Made by a program: the position numbers and the translations under genes. Below the pieces are notes generated by a model. It saw only the letters and a list, made by a program, of their open reading frames with translations, ran no database searches and was not told the origin of the DNA. 64,000 nt of DNA from Bacteroidota bacterium (GTDB lineage: Bacteria; Bacteroidota; Bacteroidia; Chitinophagales; Chitinophagaceae): assembly GCA_024640225.1 (NCBI GenBank), contig JAHEFK010000016.1, forward strand, positions 1 through 64,000. Reading direction: 5' to 3'. This document shows, one piece after another, positions 43,582 to 52,813 of the stretch (within the stretch, counting starts at the first letter, position 1; each line of letters starts with the position of its first letter).

Positions 43582-46191
43582 TTATTTTTTTTGATTTAAC
43601 TCCGCATAGACTTGATTACAAACTCTATTTAAATTTGCAACTAGATTAGGTAATTGCTCAGTATGTGTTTGTGTACCCGCCAATTGCTCAATCATTAAAA
43701 TATGACTCACCTCTTCATCAATACCCATATACGACATTTGAGGCTTTAGTGAATGGGCTGCAATTTTAACTTCTTCATAATCCAGCTTTTCCATCCCAAG
43801 TTCCAATCTACTTAATAATTTTGGTGCATTTTCTAAAAACATGCCAATATACTTATTCAGCTTTTGCTGATCATTATTTGTAAACTGTTTCAAAAAATCT
43901 AAATTAGTATACGTTTTTGAAACGCTTTGTTGTTCTTCTACCTGCGCTACTGATTGCTCATTGATTGCTACCCCATGCAATAGTTTGCTAATTTTCTGAA
44001 TTAGCACTTTTATTTCAAATGGTTTAGAAATATAATCATTCATGCCAGACGCTAAATAATGCTTGATATCTTCCTCAAACACATTAGCCGTCATCGCAAT
44101 GATAGGCACCTGGCTATTGGGTATGGGCAATTTTCTTATCAATTTTGTTGCGGTTACGCCATCCATTTTAGGCATCTGGATATCCATTAAAATAAAATCA
44201 TAGCACTTTTCTTTTGCACGCTCAAAAGCGATTTCACCATTTACAGCAAAATCTATTTGAGGATTAGTTAAAAACAATTTTAAGGTATCTTCAGCAACCA
44301 TTTTATTGAATTCATTATCCTCTACTAAAAGAATTTGTAATGCACTCGGCAACACTTCGCTTAATGTATATTCTTCATCTTTAACATTATGGGTTTGATC
44401 AGCCGATAGTTCTATTGGCAGTAGCACTTTAAAGGTGGTACCTTTTGCCAATTCGCTTTCTACAGAAATTTGACCTTTCATTAAATCAACCAATTGCTTG
44501 GAGATAGTTAGACCCAATCCTGTCCCACCAAATTTTCTCGTAACATCCGTACCTGCTTGTGTAAAACTATCAAAAATACTATCTAGATACTCTTTTGATA
44601 TACCAATGCCGGTGTCTATAATTTCAAACACAATAAAATAGGTAGATGCAACTATTTTTTCTATACCTACTTTTATTTTCACATACCCTTTTTCAGTAAA
44701 CTTGATAGCATTGCCCGCAAGATTTATTAATACTTGGTTGATTCTAGTAGGATCACCATTGTAATAAGCAGGCAAAGCAGGATCTATTTGAATTTCAAAA
44801 TCTATTTGTTTCTCCTGTGCTTTAAAGGATAACATATCTTGTATATAACCCAAACATTGTGGTATTGAAAATCTAGTATGCTCTATAATAATTTTCCCAG
44901 CTTCAATTTTAGACAAGTCTAAAATATCATTTATAATTACTAATAAATTATTGGCTGATTGCTGAATCGATTTGAGATATTTTAATTCTTCACCATAGTG
45001 CTCTTTACTTAGCAGCAAATTCGTCATGCCCAATATCGCATTCATAGGCGTTCTGATTTCATGGCTCATATTAGCCATAAATTGCTGCTTTAAATTAGCA
45101 GTTTTTTCTGCTACTTCTTTTTCTTTTTGGGCCAATTCAATTTCTTGACGAATCTGAATGTTCTTTAACCTATTAAAGGTGGCTTGAGAGAAAATCTCTT
45201 CTTTTAATTGCTCATATTGTTTTAAATGATAGAAGGCTTTAGGAATATCATTGGTCTTGTCGAATAAATTAGAAAGCAATTCATGAATACTCATTACATC
45301 ATGCTTTCTATTGTAATCACTCGCCAATGCTAATGCGGCTTCAAAATGCTCCCGAGCTTCTTCAAAAGCATTTAAATCTAATTTTAATCTCCCCAGATAG
45401 AACTTACAGATAATTTGTACTTCTACATGCTGCAATAATTCAGATTGCAAAAGCGCATCTTGCAAATGATTTTCTGCATCTTTAAAATTATGCATTTTGT
45501 AGTACACCTTGCCCATCCCGCTTATTGCGGTTGCATACGCCAAGGTATCGGGTTCGTTTTGATCTGCATTTTGTTTAAAATAAGTCAACGCTTCCTCGTA
45601 ATCATCCATTTTAAAATAGATATTACCCAAAGTATTGTTTAATTGTAGCAAACGCACACTATCATTAAAGGATCTAAAGATGGCTAACGATTTCAATGCA
45701 TAGTCAAGCGCACTCTCATAATCATATAAATCATAATGGATGTTTGCTAAGCTGAATAAACAAACGGATTGACTTAAATGATCTTCTAATTTTTCAGTGA
45801 TAACAAGTGCATTCTCATAGTATTTTAAAGCGGTAGATAGTTGCGCTAAATCCCTATAGATATTTCCGTAATTAATAAATATACGGGCCAACAAACTTTG
45901 ATTCTGAATTTTAATGGCTACTTTTTCTGCCTTATTCAAAATCGCCAATCCTTCATCATAATCGCCGTGCAACCATAAGCAAAAGCCCAATAAATTATAC
46001 CCTCTCCCTTCACCCAAGGTGAAATTAATTTGCTGCGCACGCTGAATAACTTCTTCTGCCATGACTGTCGCCTTTGGCAAATCAAAACTTCTTGTTTCTA
46101 ATGCCAACTCAATTAAGGCGCTTATTTTCTCTTTTTCATCTATCGCATGTTCATAAGCATCTTCTAATTGATGTAATTTATTTATATCCAT
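43582..46191 (-). CDS. Cytoplasmic TPR hybrid histidine kinase with receiver and HPt
   Basis: An 869-residue protein. There are seven to eight TPR units (about 20-330; for example ALKYYENALVITEKL, LQLNNTLGNIYFKMDDYEEAL), then a coiled coil at 340-370 and HisKA with His377 (MSHEIRTPMNAILG). HATPase_c is about 480-592 (N-box NLAGNAIKFTE, DTGIGIS, GGTGLGL), the receiver about 617-735 (Asp670, Lys723), and the HPt about 765-869 (His813, AAHSLKPQM). There is no signal peptide or membrane helix, so it senses a cytoplasmic cue or partner through the TPRs. All relay residues for H377-D670-H813 transfer are intact. It is co-directional with the tail-anchored receiver gene. Confidence 0.92.
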   Translation of the reverse strand: MDINKLHQLEDAYEHAIDEKEKISALIELALETRSFDLPKATVMAEEVIQRAQQINFTLGEGRGYNLLGFCLWLHGDYDEGLAILNKAEKVAIKIQNQSLLARIFINYGNIYRDLAQLSTALKYYENALVITEKLEDHLSQSVCLFSLANIHYDLYDYESALDYALKSLAIFRSFNDSVRLLQLNNTLGNIYFKMDDYEEALTYFKQNADQNEPDTLAYATAISGMGKVYYKMHNFKDAENHLQDALLQSELLQHVEVQIICKFYLGRLKLDLNAFEEAREHFEAALALASDYNRKHDVMSIHELLSNLFDKTNDIPKAFYHLKQYEQLKEEIFSQATFNRLKNIQIRQEIELAQKEKEVAEKTANLKQQFMANMSHEIRTPMNAILGMTNLLLSKEHYGEELKYLKSIQQSANNLLVIINDILDLSKIEAGKIIIEHTRFSIPQCLGYIQDMLSFKAQEKQIDFEIQIDPALPAYYNGDPTRINQVLINLAGNAIKFTEKGYVKIKVGIEKIVASTYFIVFEIIDTGIGISKEYLDSIFDSFTQAGTDVTRKFGGTGLGLTISKQLVDLMKGQISVESELAKGTTFKVLLPIELSADQTHNVKDEEYTLSEVLPSALQILLVEDNEFNKMVAEDTLKLFLTNPQIDFAVNGEIAFERAKEKCYDFILMDIQMPKMDGVTATKLIRKLPIPNSQVPIIAMTANVFEEDIKHYLASGMNDYISKPFEIKVLIQKISKLLHGVAINEQSVAQVEEQQSVSKTYTNLDFLKQFTNNDQQKLNKYIGMFLENAPKLLSRLELGMEKLDYEEVKIAAHSLKPQMSYMGIDEEVSHILMIEQLAGTQTHTEQLPNLVANLNRVCNQVYAELNQKK

Positions 46192-46203
46192 GTAAGTCTA
46201 GTT

Positions 46204-46237
46204 AAAAAAACAAGCCCCTTGCAAATGCAAGGGGCTT
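46204..46237 (-). terminator. Rho-independent terminator after the 2TM gene
   Basis: A perfect 11-bp stem (46212-46222 with 46227-46237, AAGCCCCTTGC) has the loop AAAT, followed by seven U on the minus transcript. It separates the 2TM gene from the hybrid kinase gene. Confidence 0.85.
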
Positions 46238-46252
46238 AATATAGTAATGAAA

Positions 46253-46504
46253 TTATCCGTTATCTGACATTCGCATAAATTCGTCGTAATTCTTATCTTC
46301 GAAAGTAGTCCACAATGCGCACCAGTGACCTACTACTGCTAAAGCCCAAGCCGCAGTCAACCAAGCTGGCCAAGGATAAACCCATCCTGTAGCTCCTTTA
46401 TCATACATAGTCCACATTAAGAAGTTTGCAATTGCAAAAACTACTAAATGGATATAGAAAATCGATTTTTGTTTTGAGGTAGGTAAAATCTGCTTAAGTG
46501 CCAT
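46253..46504 (-). CDS. 2TM domain protein
   Basis: An 83-residue membrane protein starting at ATG 46504-46502 (MALKQILPTSKQK); seven codons of upstream frame are not needed. Two hydrophobic helices are visible (about 17-34, FYIHLVVFAIANFLMW, and about 46-64, PAWLTAAWALAVVGHW). The second contains the HWC...W pattern of the 2TM family. The tail is EDKNYDEFMRM. In Bacteroidota the 2TM domain often accompanies LytTR or histidine kinase genes; here the hybrid kinase gene follows beyond a terminator. Function is unknown. Confidence 0.8.
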   Translation of the reverse strand: MALKQILPTSKQKSIFYIHLVVFAIANFLMWTMYDKGATGWVYPWPAWLTAAWALAVVGHWCALWTTFEDKNYDEFMRMSDNG

Positions 46505-46522
46505 AATCAAAATGAATTTATG

Positions 46523-46530
46523 CAAATATA
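46523..46530 (-). promoter_or_regulatory. Putative -7 element for the 2TM gene
   Basis: The minus-strand TATATTTG matches TAnnTTTG, 19 nt before the 2TM ATG. A TTTTTG at 46548-46543 lies only 12 bp upstream, too close for a standard -33 element. Confidence 0.35.
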
Positions 46531-46643
46531 TAAGGTATTTTGCAAAAAGTAAAATATAACAGCCTAAAAAGGATATGATTTTTATTAATTTTTTAGCTAA
46601 TTTTATTATCCCCGTTATTATTTATTAGAACTGTTCAAATGTT

Positions 46644-47495
46644 ATGAAAAACTGGAAAAAAATTGGGTGGCGCTCTCCCTTAAAAATGAGTAGACAAGAG
46701 CGTATTGCCAGTATCTCATTATTATGCGTTGGTATTATTTTAGTATTCCTTTTATTACTAAGAAAGCATGCACAAGAAGGTATTTTTATTACAAACATCA
46801 AGCCATTAAAGTACTCCACTTCTCCTTACCCTGATAATAATGAGTCAAATACAATAAGCGAATTACATCCATTCCCATTTGATCCAAATACACTCGACTC
46901 GCTTGGGTTTTCTAAATTAGGCTTGCGAGAAAAGACTATTAAAATGATTATGAACTATCGTAAAAAAGGTGGTCATTTTTATAAATCAGCAGATTTTGCT
47001 AAAGTTTGGACTTTATCGGAACAAGAATTTAAGCAATTGGAGACGTTTATTCAACTAAGCGCTTATGAAAACAATATAAGGATCAAGTCAGAAACCGTTC
47101 GTCAAATAGATTGGAATAATATAGATTCCGCCACCCTTACAAAGGTAAATGGCATCGGGCCCTATATTGCACACAAGCTTATAAGTTATCGTAAGTTGCT
47201 TGGGGGCTATATTCATAGTGAGCAACTTCTAGAAGCTTATAAACTAAAAGATAGCCTGTATAACTATATCGTTGCCCTGAGTGTATTTAATTCAGCTTAT
47301 TTAATAAAAATACCGATCAATACAATTACGGAACAAGAGCTGAGTAAACACCCCTATATTGGCGATAAAATGGCTAAAAACATACTACTATTAAGAAGCA
47401 GCTTCAAGAAATTTGATAAAATTGAACAATTAAAACAAGTTCCTTTGATGAATGAAGAAAAATATCGTAAAATTGCACCCTACATTCAATTATAA
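46644..47495 (+). CDS. Helix-hairpin-helix protein with N-terminal membrane anchor
   Basis: A 283-residue protein. After a basic N-terminus a hydrophobic helix (about 23-40, ASISLLCVGIILVFLLLL) anchors it. The rest contains three HhH/ComEA-like segments: DPNTLDSLGFSKLGLREKTIKMIMNYRKKGG, NNIDSATLTKVNGIGPYIAHKLISYRKLLGG, and INTITEQELSKHPYIGDKMAKNILLLR. Such proteins may bind DNA in the periplasm (competence) or serve other roles; no comEC gene is nearby. It precedes the acyl-CoA dehydrogenase gene by 3 nt, probably co-transcribed, a neighbourhood without obvious functional logic. Confidence 0.85.
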   Translation: MKNWKKIGWRSPLKMSRQERIASISLLCVGIILVFLLLLRKHAQEGIFITNIKPLKYSTSPYPDNNESNTISELHPFPFDPNTLDSLGFSKLGLREKTIKMIMNYRKKGGHFYKSADFAKVWTLSEQEFKQLETFIQLSAYENNIRIKSETVRQIDWNNIDSATLTKVNGIGPYIAHKLISYRKLLGGYIHSEQLLEAYKLKDSLYNYIVALSVFNSAYLIKIPINTITEQELSKHPYIGDKMAKNILLLRSSFKKFDKIEQLKQVPLMNEEKYRKIAPYIQL

Positions 47496-47498
47496 CTC

Positions 47499-48641
47499 AT
47501 GAATTTTAATGCTACTGATACCCAACTACAAATTGCTGAAATGATTCGCGATTTTGGGAACAAACATATTCGCCCAAATATGATGGAATGGGATGAACAA
47601 CAAATTTTCCCCATCGATGTATTTAAAAAATTAGGTGAATTGGGCTTGATGGGTGTATTGGTACCGGAAGAGTATGGAGGTTCTGGCTTAGGTTATTTTG
47701 AATATGTAACGGTAGTTAGTGAAATTGCTAAAGTATGCAGTTCTATTGGTTTATCAGTAGCTGCACACAATTCTTTATGTGTTGGCCACATATTGTATTT
47801 TGGCAATGAAGAACAAAAGAAAAAATACCTACCTAAATTAGCCAGTGCAGAATGGATAGGTGCTTGGGGATTAACAGAAGCCAACACCGGTAGTGATGCG
47901 AGCAATATGCGATGCGTTGCTACTAAGGAGGGTAACGACTGGATATTAAATGGCTCTAAAAACTGGATTACCCATGGCATCACAGGTGACGTTGCAGTGG
48001 TATTAGCGCGCACAGGTGATCCAAGAACTAGTGGCAACAGCACTGCTTTTATTGTTGAAAGAGGTACACCTGGATTTTTGGCGGGTAAAAAAGAAAACAA
48101 ATTAGGCATGCGCGCATCTGAAACGGCCGAAATGATATTTGATAATTGTAGAATCTCTGATGCACAACGACTTGGAGCGGTGGGCGATGGCTTTAGACAA
48201 GCTATGAAAGTTTTAGATGGTGGCAGAATCTCAATTGCAGCACTATCATTAGGTATTGCTAAAGGCGCTTATGAAGCTGCATTAAAATATGCAAAAGAGC
48301 GAGAGCAGTTTGATCAACCTATTGCAAATTTTCAAGCAATTGCATTTAAACTAGCCGATATGTTTACGCAAATTCAAGCATCCGAAGCATTGATTTACCA
48401 AGCATCGGACTTGAAAAACAGAGGCGAGAAAATGACTAAGGAATCTGCTATGGCAAAATACTATGCATCGGAAGCTTGCGTAAGAATTGCAACGGAAGCC
48501 GTTCAGATTTTTGGAGGCTACGGTTATACTAAAGATTTTCCTGTAGAGAAATTTTATCGTGATAGTAAATTATGTACCATTGGTGAAGGCACTAGTGAAA
48601 TACAAAAACTAGTTATTTCAAGAAACATTTTACACAGTTAA
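47499..48641 (+). CDS. Short-chain type acyl-CoA dehydrogenase
   Basis: A 380-residue FAD enzyme introducing a trans-2 double bond in acyl-CoA. Signatures are GAWGLTEANTGSDASNM (FAD/substrate contact), NGSKNWITHG, RISIAALSLGIAKGAYEAALKYAKERE, FGGYGYTKDFPVEKFYRD, and GEGTSEIQ, where the Glu sits at the catalytic-base position used by short- and medium-chain enzymes. The length is normal. It transfers electrons to ETF. No ETF, thiolase or hydratase genes are adjacent; the only partner is the HhH gene just upstream. Chain-length preference is not certain from sequence. Confidence 0.93.
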   Translation: MNFNATDTQLQIAEMIRDFGNKHIRPNMMEWDEQQIFPIDVFKKLGELGLMGVLVPEEYGGSGLGYFEYVTVVSEIAKVCSSIGLSVAAHNSLCVGHILYFGNEEQKKKYLPKLASAEWIGAWGLTEANTGSDASNMRCVATKEGNDWILNGSKNWITHGITGDVAVVLARTGDPRTSGNSTAFIVERGTPGFLAGKKENKLGMRASETAEMIFDNCRISDAQRLGAVGDGFRQAMKVLDGGRISIAALSLGIAKGAYEAALKYAKEREQFDQPIANFQAIAFKLADMFTQIQASEALIYQASDLKNRGEKMTKESAMAKYYASEACVRIATEAVQIFGGYGYTKDFPVEKFYRDSKLCTIGEGTSEIQKLVISRNILHS

Positions 48642-48644
48642 AAT

Positions 48645-48671
48645 TAAAAGCCCCGATAATCGGGGCTTTTA
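48645..48671. terminator. Bidirectional terminator
   Basis: The stem TAAAAGCCCCGA/TCGGGGCTTTTA (48645-48656 with 48660-48671) has a 3-nt loop. It sits between the convergent acyl-CoA dehydrogenase and zinc protease genes, with A/T runs on both strands. Confidence 0.85.
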
Positions 48672-48689
48672 ATTTAAGTTCCTATCCTT

Positions 48690-51176
48690 CTATTTAGGAT
48701 CTAAAGCTTGTTTGATTTTATCTGACAGATCTTGATAATGATATTTTGTAGTAGCATCCGTTGTTAAAGGAATATTAGCTTGTATTTGAGTTCTAAAACG
48801 CTGTAAAGCAATTTTGGAAAACGTGAAGGCATCTGTGTTTTTGACACTGGCCGCATTAGGACTTTTCAAATCAATAGTACTACTCAATGTTTCTACAAAT
48901 GCTCTTTGCAAATTTCTTCTGTATAAATCTGCACTTGCATGGGTATTCATCTCTACCGTAAGTGTTTTTAATACTTCTTTTAATAATTCATCAATCGATA
49001 AATAATCTGAAGCAGCTAAATTAAATCGGTTTGCACTTGCAGCAATCCTATTTAGGCGAGCAGGCGCAATCAAACTGTTTAGAACGTTGATTTGAATTGT
49101 ATTTACATTCTCATTGCCTAAAGGCATTGTTATTTTATTTAGTATCGATTTATCAAGCAACCATGTAGGTGTAGTAAATAATTGTTTATTTAAAAATTGT
49201 AAAGCCGCTACTTGTTTTACTTTAGGTGTTGGTTCATAAATATCTCCTGCTTGCTCTTCACTCTTTGGTGTTTCATAAATTCCACCAATATTTCTTAATA
49301 CATGATTCATGTATCTATTGAATTGTCCCAGCATAGCCGTGTACATAATTTGCAGATTTTCATAATGCCCTGCTTCTTCTTTGGTCCAATTGATTAAGTT
49401 GGCAGCTAAGCGCTTCATGTTTTTAATTCCGTATTCACTTGCCACAACATTATCATCACTTAAATCTTCTGTTTGCGAACGAGGATCGAAAGGATTGGTT
49501 TCTGTACCAAACCACAATCTAGGATTGGCCTTTAAGCTATCAATGATCCATTTATTAACTATTTTTTTGTCGGCTTGTTCATCTGCCACCGGCAAATAAG
49601 TATAACCCCATTGAATAGCCCATTTATCATAAGCGCCTATACGTGGGAAAATACCTTTCTGACTGATATGATCTTCTGGTTGCGCTACATAATTAAAGCG
49701 CGCATAGTCCATAATAGACGCTGTGTGTCCGTTCGCCTCAACCCAATTTTTATCGCGCAATTTTTCAACTGGTGTTTTACTACTACTTCCCATATTATGG
49801 CGCAAACCTAAAGTATGACCCACTTCATGAGAAGAAACAAAGCGAATTAATTGACCCATTAATTCATCATTAAACTCCATCGTTCTTGCTTGTGAATCTA
49901 TACTAGAAGCTTGTATCATATACCAATCATGAACCAATTTCATTACGTTATGATACCATCCAATATGACTTTCAATGATTTCACCACTTCTTGGATCGTG
50001 CACATTTGGTCCGTATGCATTTGCAATATCCGAAGGCAAATAGCGCATAACAGAATATTGAGCATCCTCCAAATTCATGGTAGAATCATTTTCTGGCCAC
50101 TCTTTAGCTACAATCGCATTTTTAAATCCAGCTTGCTCAAAAGCAGCTTGCCAATCATTTACTCCTTGCATTAAATAAGGTCTCCATTTTTTGGGAGTAG
50201 CCGGGTCTATATAATAAACAATTTGTTTTTTAGGCTCAACCAAAATTCCTTTTTTATATTTTTCTACATCCTCTGGTTTGGGTTCTAAACGCCATCTTAC
50301 AATAAAAACTTGATTATCCACCTTTTGCTGATCGTCTGTAAATACAGAAAACTCGTCTGCAAAAAAACCTACTCTATCATCAAACAATCTTTTTTTCATG
50401 GGCACCTTCGGCAACAATACAAATGAGTTATTCATTTCTAAGGTTACCGCTCCGGCTGCGTAAGCCGCTGGCAAAGTTGTTGAAGGAAACGGACTCGGCA
50501 TGGAAGGGCCAAAAGAAGGAGTTGAAGAGAACGTTCTTACTACTCTTATTTCGGTATTGAGTGGAAAGCTTGATATATGATGAATATAGGTTCTATCGCT
50601 TAACTGTGCCGATAAATTCAATCGCTTTTTATTCATTACACTTAGAGAAACCGGTAGATTGTCGCCTTTGAAAAAGTCAGTAACATCAATCACACTTGCA
50701 CTAGAATCCTTAGCTATTGTTTTAATTTCAAAATTAGCAACAATGGGATTCAGGTTAGAGTTTTTAACTGCTTTAATAATATCTGTTGTAGAGTCGGCTA
50801 CACTTAATACAGTAACTACTCGCAACAATATATTTTTGTTGATACCTTTTTCAAATACTACCGTTTGCTCATTGTCTTTTTCTCCAGCATATACACCACC
50901 ACCACCAGCTATCTTACTAAATCTTGATGTCATCATCATTTCTCTTCCTAATAAGCTATCCGGAATTTCGAAATAATACTTGTCTTCAACTTTGTGTACT
51001 TTAAACAAACCTTTTTGGGTGATAGCTTTATCTGTAATTACTTTTGCATAGGGTTTAAAGGGACCTTTTGTTGCAGTATCTACGGCCGTAGGGGCAACAG
51101 CTAACGGTTTCTTTTCCGAAGCAAAGGTTGGGATACTTAAAAAAAGTAACCCAATGATAAGTGATCTTGATTTCAT
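48690..51176 (-). CDS. Zinc-dependent metalloprotease, DUF5117/DUF5118 type
   Basis: An 828-residue secreted protein with signal peptide about 1-19. An N-terminal DUF5118/5117 region follows (YYFEIPDSLLGREMMMTSRFSKIAGG ...), then a metzincin-like catalytic domain with zinc motif HEVGHTLGLRH at 450-460 and Met-turn SIMDYARFNYV, and a helical C-terminal part (DUF4953-like). It lacks a T9SS sorting domain, so it probably remains periplasmic or outer-membrane associated. Several Bacteroidota paralogues exist; natural substrates are unknown. It is co-directional with, and 7 nt after, a small secreted protein gene, suggesting one transcript. Confidence 0.9.
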   Translation of the reverse strand: MKSRSLIIGLLFLSIPTFASEKKPLAVAPTAVDTATKGPFKPYAKVITDKAITQKGLFKVHKVEDKYYFEIPDSLLGREMMMTSRFSKIAGGGGVYAGEKDNEQTVVFEKGINKNILLRVVTVLSVADSTTDIIKAVKNSNLNPIVANFEIKTIAKDSSASVIDVTDFFKGDNLPVSLSVMNKKRLNLSAQLSDRTYIHHISSFPLNTEIRVVRTFSSTPSFGPSMPSPFPSTTLPAAYAAGAVTLEMNNSFVLLPKVPMKKRLFDDRVGFFADEFSVFTDDQQKVDNQVFIVRWRLEPKPEDVEKYKKGILVEPKKQIVYYIDPATPKKWRPYLMQGVNDWQAAFEQAGFKNAIVAKEWPENDSTMNLEDAQYSVMRYLPSDIANAYGPNVHDPRSGEIIESHIGWYHNVMKLVHDWYMIQASSIDSQARTMEFNDELMGQLIRFVSSHEVGHTLGLRHNMGSSSKTPVEKLRDKNWVEANGHTASIMDYARFNYVAQPEDHISQKGIFPRIGAYDKWAIQWGYTYLPVADEQADKKIVNKWIIDSLKANPRLWFGTETNPFDPRSQTEDLSDDNVVASEYGIKNMKRLAANLINWTKEEAGHYENLQIMYTAMLGQFNRYMNHVLRNIGGIYETPKSEEQAGDIYEPTPKVKQVAALQFLNKQLFTTPTWLLDKSILNKITMPLGNENVNTIQINVLNSLIAPARLNRIAASANRFNLAASDYLSIDELLKEVLKTLTVEMNTHASADLYRRNLQRAFVETLSSTIDLKSPNAASVKNTDAFTFSKIALQRFRTQIQANIPLTTDATTKYHYQDLSDKIKQALDPK

Positions 51177-51183
51177 AAAATTT

Positions 51184-51987
51184 TTAAAGGAGTTTAAGAT
51201 GAACTAAATGAGCAGCAACTGCTTGAGCATAAGCTTCTGGAGTCCCACCAAATGGAAAACTAAAGGCTCTATCGTCATCCTTTTTACGTTCTCCATTTAC
51301 AAAAATATAAGCATTGGGTATCGTAGATATATTTACCCAACTCGCCGCAACGATTTGACCTTTGATATTTCTGAACAAGAAAAGCATTTCACTTATGCCA
51401 TTCTTAACCGACAATTTTTCCCAATACCCAATTACAACATCACCTTGTCCAATTTTGCCTAAATAATTTACAGTAATTGCTTTGTTTTTATTTCGTTCTA
51501 CTAATTCTGTATTGGTATTAAGTAAACTAGCAATAGAATCTTGACTATGTTTCCAATTCGCAATAATATCTACATTTTTTGCTTGTGCATAAGCTAAAGC
51601 GTTGGTTGCATTCCAAGTACCGCTGGGGTCTAATAACTGAGCATTCAACAATTCTTCACCTACCTCTCTAAAGGTATTGAGCATGCCTGTGAAAATTGGT
51701 CGAGTAAACTCAATTTTATCTTTGACAAGATACCCATGATAAAAAAGTTGGTCTTGACCTCCCAAAATATCTGGCATTTTATCAAATTCATACTTAACTA
51801 AAGTGTCATTAGAAGCAGATAAGAGAACATAGTTTTTATAGCCTTGTCCTTTTATTTTAATATCCATCAATGTAGCGACTAGAACGTCGCCATTTTTAAA
51901 ACTACCATCCTTTTTATTAAACTGTATGGGTTGAGCTTTCAAGGTAGATAATCCTAAACAAATCAAAAGTAATAATATATTTTTCAT
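51184..51987 (-). CDS. Secreted protein of unknown family
   Basis: A 267-residue protein with signal peptide about 1-18 (LGLSTLKAQ). The mature part alternates short hydrophobic strands and polar turns (VLVATLMDIKIKGQGYKNYVLL, KAITVNYLGKIGQGDVVIGYWEKL, EMLFLFRNIKGQIVAASWVNI), with a GGTPEAYAQAVAAHLVHL helix at the end. No known domain was recognised. It lies immediately upstream of the zinc protease gene (7-nt gap), so it may be an accessory or periplasmic partner of that enzyme; this is inference from position only. Confidence 0.7.
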   Translation of the reverse strand: MKNILLLLICLGLSTLKAQPIQFNKKDGSFKNGDVLVATLMDIKIKGQGYKNYVLLSASNDTLVKYEFDKMPDILGGQDQLFYHGYLVKDKIEFTRPIFTGMLNTFREVGEELLNAQLLDPSGTWNATNALAYAQAKNVDIIANWKHSQDSIASLLNTNTELVERNKNKAITVNYLGKIGQGDVVIGYWEKLSVKNGISEMLFLFRNIKGQIVAASWVNISTIPNAYIFVNGERKKDDDRAFSFPFGGTPEAYAQAVAAHLVHLKLL

Positions 51988-52037
51988 AGCAATAAATATA
52001 ATAAAAATTAAGTAGCTTGCAAAAAAATAACCAATTC

Positions 52038-52751
52038 ATGTCCCTAAAAAAAATCACTCTATCGGTAGTAGCCTTATTATTATTAAGCGCTTCAACAATG
52101 CATGCACAAACAAAATTATTAGACAAATTAAAGAAATTTGCAGGTCCAAGCGATGAGCTCATCAAAATGGATTCAAAAGGAAATTATTATTTGGAAGATA
52201 ATGGAACTGTTTTTTTTGCAGATAATACACAACAAAATGGCGTTATTCACTTTTCACTAGACGAGCCTACTAAAATTTTATTTCACCCTGCAGATAAAAT
52301 GAAACCAGAGTTGGTAAAAAGTAAATTAATTCATCATTTTATATTAGCTGGTAAAACTTTCTATGCGGTTACATTTAAAGAATCAAGCTTAGCTATTGGT
52401 AAAGAAAAGTCGTTTATGGAAATGGTCAACACAGACATCAACGATAAATTCAAATTATTTTATTTACGTCAACAAAATATCAATAAAGAAAAGCAATTTC
52501 AAAATACGCCATTCATCGTAGATCATGCTTATTTTGTTCAATTTCAGGATTGGGAAAAAGCACACGATAGCCAAGACTTAACCTTTATACCATTTGCTAA
52601 AAAAATGAGCGAATATGTAAAAGACTGTACTGAACTTTCTAAAAAAATCAGCGACAAAGAAGATGGTTATAAAGTAAGTATGTTTGGTGGCAATGCAAAC
52701 AACGAAGTAGTCATTCGTATTATGCAAGAATATAATGCTTGTGGGAAATAA
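52038..52751 (+). CDS. Secreted protein of unknown family
   Basis: A 237-residue protein starting at ATG 52038 (MSLKKITLSVVALLLLSASTMHAQ, a clear signal peptide); an upstream in-frame ATG at 52017 would add a non-signal-like extension. The mature part is mixed: KLLDKLKKFAGPSDELIKMDSKGNYYLEDNG, a Lys/Gln-rich middle, and a C-terminal helix DCTELSKKISDKEDGY. No family recognised. It is divergent from the preceding secreted protein gene (50 nt apart), suggesting a shared regulatory gap. It ends at a strong bidirectional terminator. Confidence 0.7.
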   Translation: MSLKKITLSVVALLLLSASTMHAQTKLLDKLKKFAGPSDELIKMDSKGNYYLEDNGTVFFADNTQQNGVIHFSLDEPTKILFHPADKMKPELVKSKLIHHFILAGKTFYAVTFKESSLAIGKEKSFMEMVNTDINDKFKLFYLRQQNINKEKQFQNTPFIVDHAYFVQFQDWEKAHDSQDLTFIPFAKKMSEYVKDCTELSKKISDKEDGYKVSMFGGNANNEVVIRIMQEYNACGK

Positions 52752-52767
52752 TACAAAGCTCCTATAA

Positions 52768-52799
52768 ATAAAAAAGGCTCGCAATGCGAGCCTTTTTTA
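52768..52799. terminator. Bidirectional terminator
   Basis: A perfect 13-bp stem (52770-52782 with 52786-52798, core AAGGCTCGC) has a 3-nt loop and is flanked by A and T runs. It lies between the convergent secreted protein and transketolase genes. Confidence 0.88.
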
Positions 52800-52813
52800 T
52801 TTATACTTTAAAA

